NCBI RefSeq assembly: GCF_026262505.1
Contig: NC_067206.1
Span: forward strand, 1,488,001 to 1,552,000
Origin: Trichomonas vaginalis G3
Taxonomy: Eukaryota > Parabasalia > Trichomonadida > Trichomonadidae
Reading direction: 5' to 3'
Length of the DNA stretch: 64,000 nucleotides
Of this stretch, positions 59,351 to 64,000 are shown piece after piece. The first letter of the stretch is position 1. Every line of letters starts with the position of its first letter. The translations under genes and the position numbers were made by a program. The notes under the pieces were generated by a model, which was given only the letters and a program-made list of their open reading frames with translations, was not told the origin of the DNA and made no database searches.

Positions 59351-60087
59351 TTAATATTTTCTAAAAAGTCAACTTCAACAGTCATTCGCACTGGTGCCTT
59401 CAGTTCTACAGGCTCTCCTTGAAAGTCAACAAGTCTGAATTGCATGTCTTTCAAATTATGAGGACTAATGCGAACCCATTTACCTAAATGAGTTGCTATG
59501 ACAGGAACGTTTGGAATGAACATTGAATTGACTGCATAACAGAAGGATTTATATTCTACTGAACCTTTACTATTAACTCCTGAAATGCCTGTGACATTAG
59601 CTATTTTAGACTCAATGTATAAACAATTACCATAACATACGTATGGAACAGATTTCATCTCAATCGTTTTGTCAACACTTTTCAAAGGAAATGTCATATG
59701 GTATGCACCCAAAAGAAGTTGTACTCTATGACTCATTCGTGTTATCTTAAACTCCTTCGCATAACTGAACTTCAAAACTCCTGCAATAAGTTTAACATTC
59801 ATTAAGTTTTCTTCGTTATCCTTGTTTATTGTAGTATTTATGAGAGCATTTAACACTCCAGCTAATGTTTCCATCTTATATTCTACATTATTGTGAAATC
59901 TTATTTCGTGCTTCTTTCCATCTATTTCAATCTCCATGAAATCTGTTTCATCTGTTATAACGAATGAAGCGATAGTATTGAAGTCAACCATTCTGAATGC
60001 AAGCGCCTCATTCTGTAGACCTAAGTTTGTTTGTAGCTTTACTGTCCCGTATTCGTTTGGGTCTGTACTTTGCAAATAGAACAACAT
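59311..60087 (-). CDS. Candidate minor capsid protein, family 2-like (258 aa), Polinton C
   Basis: A whole-looking frame. The start at MLFYLQSTDPNEYGTVKLQT is set by the AGAATAAAA box upstream. The product is strand-rich, with the late block MQFRLVDFQGEPVELKAPVR. That block resembles the closing strands seen in Polinton-like virus vertex proteins and the end of 16449-17129. It lies divergent to the fibre gene, 17 bp away. The structural role is inferred. Confidence 0.45.
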   Translation of the reverse strand: MLFYLQSTDPNEYGTVKLQTNLGLQNEALAFRMVDFNTIASFVITDETDFMEIEIDGKKHEIRFHNNVEYKMETLAGVLNALINTTINKDNEENLMNVKLIAGVLKFSYAKEFKITRMSHRVQLLLGAYHMTFPLKSVDKTIEMKSVPYVCYGNCLYIESKIANVTGISGVNSKGSVEYKSFCYAVNSMFIPNVPVIATHLGKWVRISPHNLKDMQFRLVDFQGEPVELKAPVRMTVEVDFLENIKCNSLQENSELKI

Positions 60088-60104
60088 TTTATTCTCATTA
60101 AAAT
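60088..60104. promoter_or_regulatory. Divergent spacer with AGAATAAAA box, Polinton C
   Basis: A 17-bp gap between the minor capsid and fibre start codons contains, on the minus strand, GAGAATAAAA directly before the ATG. It matches the boxes in Polintons A and B. Confidence 0.45.
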
Positions 60105-61973
60105 ATGAGTATAGCTGCATATGCGTATGAAGCTGACAGAGCTAAACGTTTATATTTTGGTCAATACTCTCTCACACTTACTGACAAATATATTGTTATC
60201 ACTGATGGAAATACTGAGAAATACATAACATGGAAGGACTATGAAAAGTTTGACCCTATTTTAACTCCATGTACTATGCCGTTTATAAAGGACGGTGAAA
60301 TTATTGAAAAAGATAATACAACCGTATATAGGTCTGTTTATGAAGCATTAGAATATATGTTGAATCATAACCCAAAAAGATTTGACCCAAGCACTACACC
60401 ATGTGCAATGCCTTTTATTAAGGACGGTGAAATCGTAAGAGTTCCGGATTCAACGGTTTACACAGCTGTTCAAAACAGTTTACAAAACATTTTAGCGAAT
60501 ATCTTTAATTCAGAAACTACAGAAATAAAATTACCATATATAACAGATGCTAAAGAAATTAAATCAAAAACGACAACATTATTTACGTCACTTAATGATT
60601 TAATGACTTATATCATTAATATTCCTGCACCAACTACAGCATTTGATCCAAACTCGACGGTTTGCAGTGTACCTTTCATAAATGACAGTTCATTAATTGC
60701 TTTAAGGGATTCGACAGTAAATGAATCATTAAAGGCGTCATTAATGAAAATCATTGATTTTAATTCATTCACGAATACATATAATTCATTCATTAATGTT
60801 TCATATGCTTCTAAAGAAGGTGAGCCAAAAACTATCGATAAAGCGGTGTATGAAATAAAAGCATCAACGACGAAATTGAATTCGTTAACTTTTGACGGTG
60901 ATAGTTTCGTTAATGACATAACATCGGGGAAAACAATTTTAACGAAAGAATACTTAAAATCTCATGTTAGTGAGTTCGTTGAAATTGAAAAAGAAGGTGG
61001 AATTAAGTTCGATCCACTGAATTTCATTTTCAGCTTAGCGAATGCGAGTGTTAGTTTCGCTGAATGGACAACTATACAGAGTGAAATAAATGCAATATGG
61101 ACGTTTTTGGGGTCAAAAGCGGGAATGGGTGAGCTTGTAAATGCTGCAAGAACATTAGGTGAAACAGGAAATTTTGTAGATGGTTTTAAAAGACTTGTTT
61201 CAAATGTTTTAACAAACACAAAGAAATTATTTAGATATACCGTACATAACGGACGGATTTTCGAACAGATAGCAACAAACCCTCCGGTTATGGCTGCGTT
61301 GATGATGGTTAGAGATATAAAACCACGTAACGACGGGAACGAAGAACATGAACAACAGGATACTGGTCGGGTTATTCGAGACATTAAAAACGTGTATCCT
61401 GAAGTTATTGATTTATTTAGAGGAGTTAATGATTCAATTTCAAAACATTCTATAACCCTCGATGAAGAGAATAAATTAACAGATTATATATTCGTCATTA
61501 TTGCAGAATTAATGAAGAGAATAAATGAAAAAGGAATTGGTGATATCATTAATGTCAGCGATGTAATGATGAAAAGAAATTTTGACTCATTATTTACAGA
61601 ACCGAAAACAGAATATAGTCTTTATGACGTAATTACTGAATTAATGAAAAAGATTAATGATAATAAGAGTTCTGGCGGAAGAGTTGAACTTGAAATAAAT
61701 GAGATAGAAGAGAAATTAGCCGAAAAAGCAGATAAAAACCACGTTCATTATATAACTTCCGACGAACAGATTATAACGGACTACCATGGATATTTAACAC
61801 GAACTGAAGAAGAAGTGAAGACGGAAGATGTTACTGAAAGAAGATATAAATTCATTCGTGCTAAAGGTTATGACATAAGCTGTACTGTACATTATGACAC
61901 GGGTAAAGCGCTAGAAGCATTTGGTTATAAAATGAAATTTATGCTTCATACTTCTTTGTTAACGGTGTATTAG
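60105..61973 (+). pseudogene. Long fibre protein, shaft part, Polinton C
   Basis: The N-terminus (MSIAAYAYEADRAKRLYFGQ) leads into about four degenerate repeats of 40-50 residues, each with a CxMPFIKDGEI-type core (FDPSTTPCAMPFIKDGEI and similar). A long helical region follows, then K.A.DKNHVH motifs. This is a shaft design as in phage fibres. Together with 61991-63035 it forms one fibre region ending in a collar domain. The region is broken. Confidence 0.6.
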
Positions 61974-61990
61974 TTGAACCAAGATTTACA

Positions 61991-63035
61991 TTGAGAGTTA
62001 AGGCAAAAATAACTTATGAAGATGCTATTAAAAGTAAAGCTGACAAAGATGAACTTGACGCAACGAACAAAGTTTTGAAATCTCATAAACACAATATCTC
62101 CGATATAAATGAACTTCAAGCTACATTAGACAGTAAAGCCGACAAGAACCATACACATAAATCCTTCACTACTGTTAGAGCAGACGACATAATATTGAAC
62201 TATACCCTTGGTTCAAGTGCACCTTTAGAGAATCCAAGTACAAACGTAAAAGATACACTAAACTCCTTAAATAGTAAATGTATGAACATTGAAGGTCATG
62301 CCAGAAACTTTGAAACACATGAACTACCAGCAATGTTAGATAAAAAAGCAGATAAAGAACATACACATAAAATCCTTCACTACTGTTAGAGCAGACGACA
62401 TAATATTGAACTATGATTTGGGTTCAAGTGCACCTTTAGAGAATCCGAGTACAAGCGTAAAAGATACTCTTAACAATTTAGATAACAGTTGCAGGAATAT
62501 CGAAGGTCATGCCAGAAACTTTGAAGCATATGAACTACCAGCAATGTTAGATAAGAAAGCAGACAAAACAGAGCTTCAAACATTAAAGACTGAAATACTT
62601 CAAACATTATATCCTGTTGGTTCTATTTATACGTCAATGAACTCAACAAATCCAGAAACAGTTTTAGGTTTTGGTACGTGGAAGCAGATTGTAGATAAAT
62701 TCTTATACTGTGCTAGATATTCAAAGCAAACAGGAGGTTCGAAGAAAATTAAAGAAGCAAACCTTCCACCGCACACTCATACAGGAACTACAAACACAAC
62801 AGGTAGTCATTCACATTCAATAACAAAAAGAGGTTATACAAATCTTGCAGCAGGTTCGGATAGACAGGGAATGCATAGATATGATATTTCAAGTGACCCA
62901 GTAGATTCAAGCGCAGGTATTTTCTGTGGAACCACAGGAAATCATTCACACACTTTCACAACAAATCCAACAGGCTCGGGTGCAGATTATATGCCACCAT
63001 TTGTGACTATATTCGCATGGTACCGCGTTCAATGA
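61991..63035 (+). pseudogene. Fibre distal part with collar domain, Polinton C
   Basis: It has KADKNHTHK-type units and a tandem duplication of about 216 bp. The duplicated block encodes LGSSAPLENPSTNVKDTLNS and EGHARNFETHELPAML. Then come PVGSIYTSMNSTNPETVLGF, GGSKKIKEANLPPHTHTG, NHSHTFTTNPTG, and the end MPPFVTIFAWYRVQ. The collar domain matches the one in Polinton A. It ends with a short GCGTTC-AAT-GAACGC hairpin over the stop. The region is broken. Confidence 0.7.
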
Positions 63036-63075
63036 ACGCGCTTGAGCCTAGAATAAAATCTTTAACTTTACATAA

Positions 63076-63450
63076 ATGAGCTTGAAAGAAGTATTCGAAC
63101 AACATCCATGGAGGTCATTTAAGAAGTTCAATGAAGCTGCAAAGAGTTGGGGATTTACTAACAGAGCTGAAGTGAAAAGGTTCTTTGACAAAAATGTTGT
63201 ACATCAAACAAAAATAAACCCTTACGACTACTTTTTACCAATTTACTCCAACACTCCTGACGCATACCAATTTGACACTCTCATTCAAAGCAGAAAAGGA
63301 GGACATAAACCATTCCTCATCTTCATTAATGTTAACACTCGTAAAGCATATGCATATCCAATGAAAAATAAAGGAACTCGTGAAGTGTTAAGAGTTTTAC
63401 AAAAGTTTGTAGCAGAACATAGCCCAAGTACTTTAACATCAGACCAAGAC
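63076..63450 (+). pseudogene. Integrase N-terminal part, Polinton C
   Basis: It starts MSLKEVFEQHPWRSFKKFNE with a helical N-terminal domain, then FLIFINVNTRKAYAYPMKNK and LTSDQD of the RNase-H-type core. The position after the collar gene is as in A, but here on the same strand. It meets the repeat-bearing sequence after 63450, so only the first half is present. Confidence 0.7.
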
Positions 63451-63513
63451 AGGAGTGGGGGACAAACTCGCCCATTGTCACTTTTCATTAACCTTAAACT
63501 TGTAATTTTCATT

Positions 63514-64000
63514 ATTTTCTGAAATTACCTTTAAAAGTACTAAGTAAGATCATGAGATATAGCAATATATGTTTAAACCAACTTATATTTTGGTTGTACA
63601 CCACTTGTATGTGCCGGATACCATTGTGTCAAATTTTTTCTGAAATTAACTTTAAAAGTACTAAGTAAGATCATGAGATATAGCAATATATGTTTAAACC
63701 AACTTATATTTTGGTTGTACACCACTTGTATGTGCCGGATACCATTGTGTCAAATTTTTTCTGAAATTAACTTTAAAAGTACTAAGTAAGATCATGAGAT
63801 ATAGCAATATATGTTTAAACCAACTTATATTTTGGTTGTACACCACTTGTATGTGCCGGATACCATTGTGTCAAATTTTTTCTGAAATTAACTTTAAAAG
63901 TACTAAGTAAGATCATGAGATATAGCAATATATGTTTAAACCAACTTATATTTTGGTTGTACACCACTTGTATGTGCCGGATACCATTGTGTCAAATTTT
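63514..64000 (+). repeat. 121-bp tandem repeat at the window end
   Basis: Four near-identical units of 121 bp, with markers CTAAGTAAGATCATGAGA at 63540, 63661, 63782 and 63903. The first unit differs by one base near its start. Units hold ATGTGCCGGATACCATTGTG and no open frame. The array continues beyond the window. The stretch 63451-63513 before it is of unclear origin. Confidence 0.95.

Larger units (their letters stand above)
54827..63513 (+). mobile_element. Polinton/Maverick element C, left part, divergent family
   Basis: It begins AGTGTACGGAGGC with a tip hairpin. Gene parts: small protein, amphipathic basic protein, vertex candidates, packaging ATPase, CCG-block protein, long fibre with collar domain, and integrase start. 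Gene order and sequence differ clearly from A and B, so it is a separate subfamily. Capsid, helicase and polymerase are not within the window. It runs into tandem repeats at about 63514. It is broken, with about five breaks seen. Confidence 0.85.

Overview
The window looks like a piece of the Trichomonas vaginalis (or a close trichomonad) genome. The DNA is AT-rich and the host genes have no visible introns. One host gene encodes a flagellar-type tubulin ligase. One host stop codon sits inside a TAAA signal, as in trichomonad polyadenylation. About nine tenths of the sequence is Maverick/Polinton-type virus-like DNA, which is known to fill a very large share of that genome. The identification is inferred from content and was not checked by a search.

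Layout: (1) 1-350, left half of a host foldback repeat. (2) 351-24908, Polinton A, about 24.6 kb, flanked by the 5-bp duplication ATATA and lying inside the foldback, whose other half is 24909-25362. (3) 25363-28833, a host island with two genes: a TTLL9-like tubulin polyglutamylase (+) and a leucine-rich-repeat protein with a long acidic tail (-). (4) 28834-53630, Polinton B, about 24.8 kb, flanked by AACCT. It is the same family as A in the opposite orientation, has unusual 3.3-kb inverted ends, and carries a 1.3-kb mariner transposon (41422-42720). (5) 53636-54826, host DNA with a gene fragment resembling the end of a ubiquitin peptidase. (6) 54827 to about 63513, the left part of Polinton C, a divergent family, which runs into a 121-bp tandem repeat reaching the end of the window.

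A and B share this gene set: long basic coiled-coil protein, double-jelly-roll major capsid protein, candidate vertex proteins, SF3 helicase, packaging ATPase, protein-primed DNA polymerase region, retroviral-type integrase, and amphipathic virion-like peptides. All three elements also carry a trimeric-fibre gene ending in a phage tail-collar-like domain. Accessory genes differ: A has a D12 DNA adenine methylase and a NUMOD4/HNH protein, while B has two KilA-N genes, one with a T5orf172 domain. All three elements are treated as fossils: A and B carry many breaks (well over ten each) and C fewer. Several single genes still look whole.

The most unusual signals are non-coding. They include covarying hairpins at the element tips and iteron-like dyad arrays that fill the whole gap between two divergent start codons, with repeat sequences that differ between elements. 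Others are AGATCT-centred palindromes in inverted fields around one gene, a 22-bp palindrome holding the stops of two convergent genes, and short promoter-like boxes reused in front of several genes.
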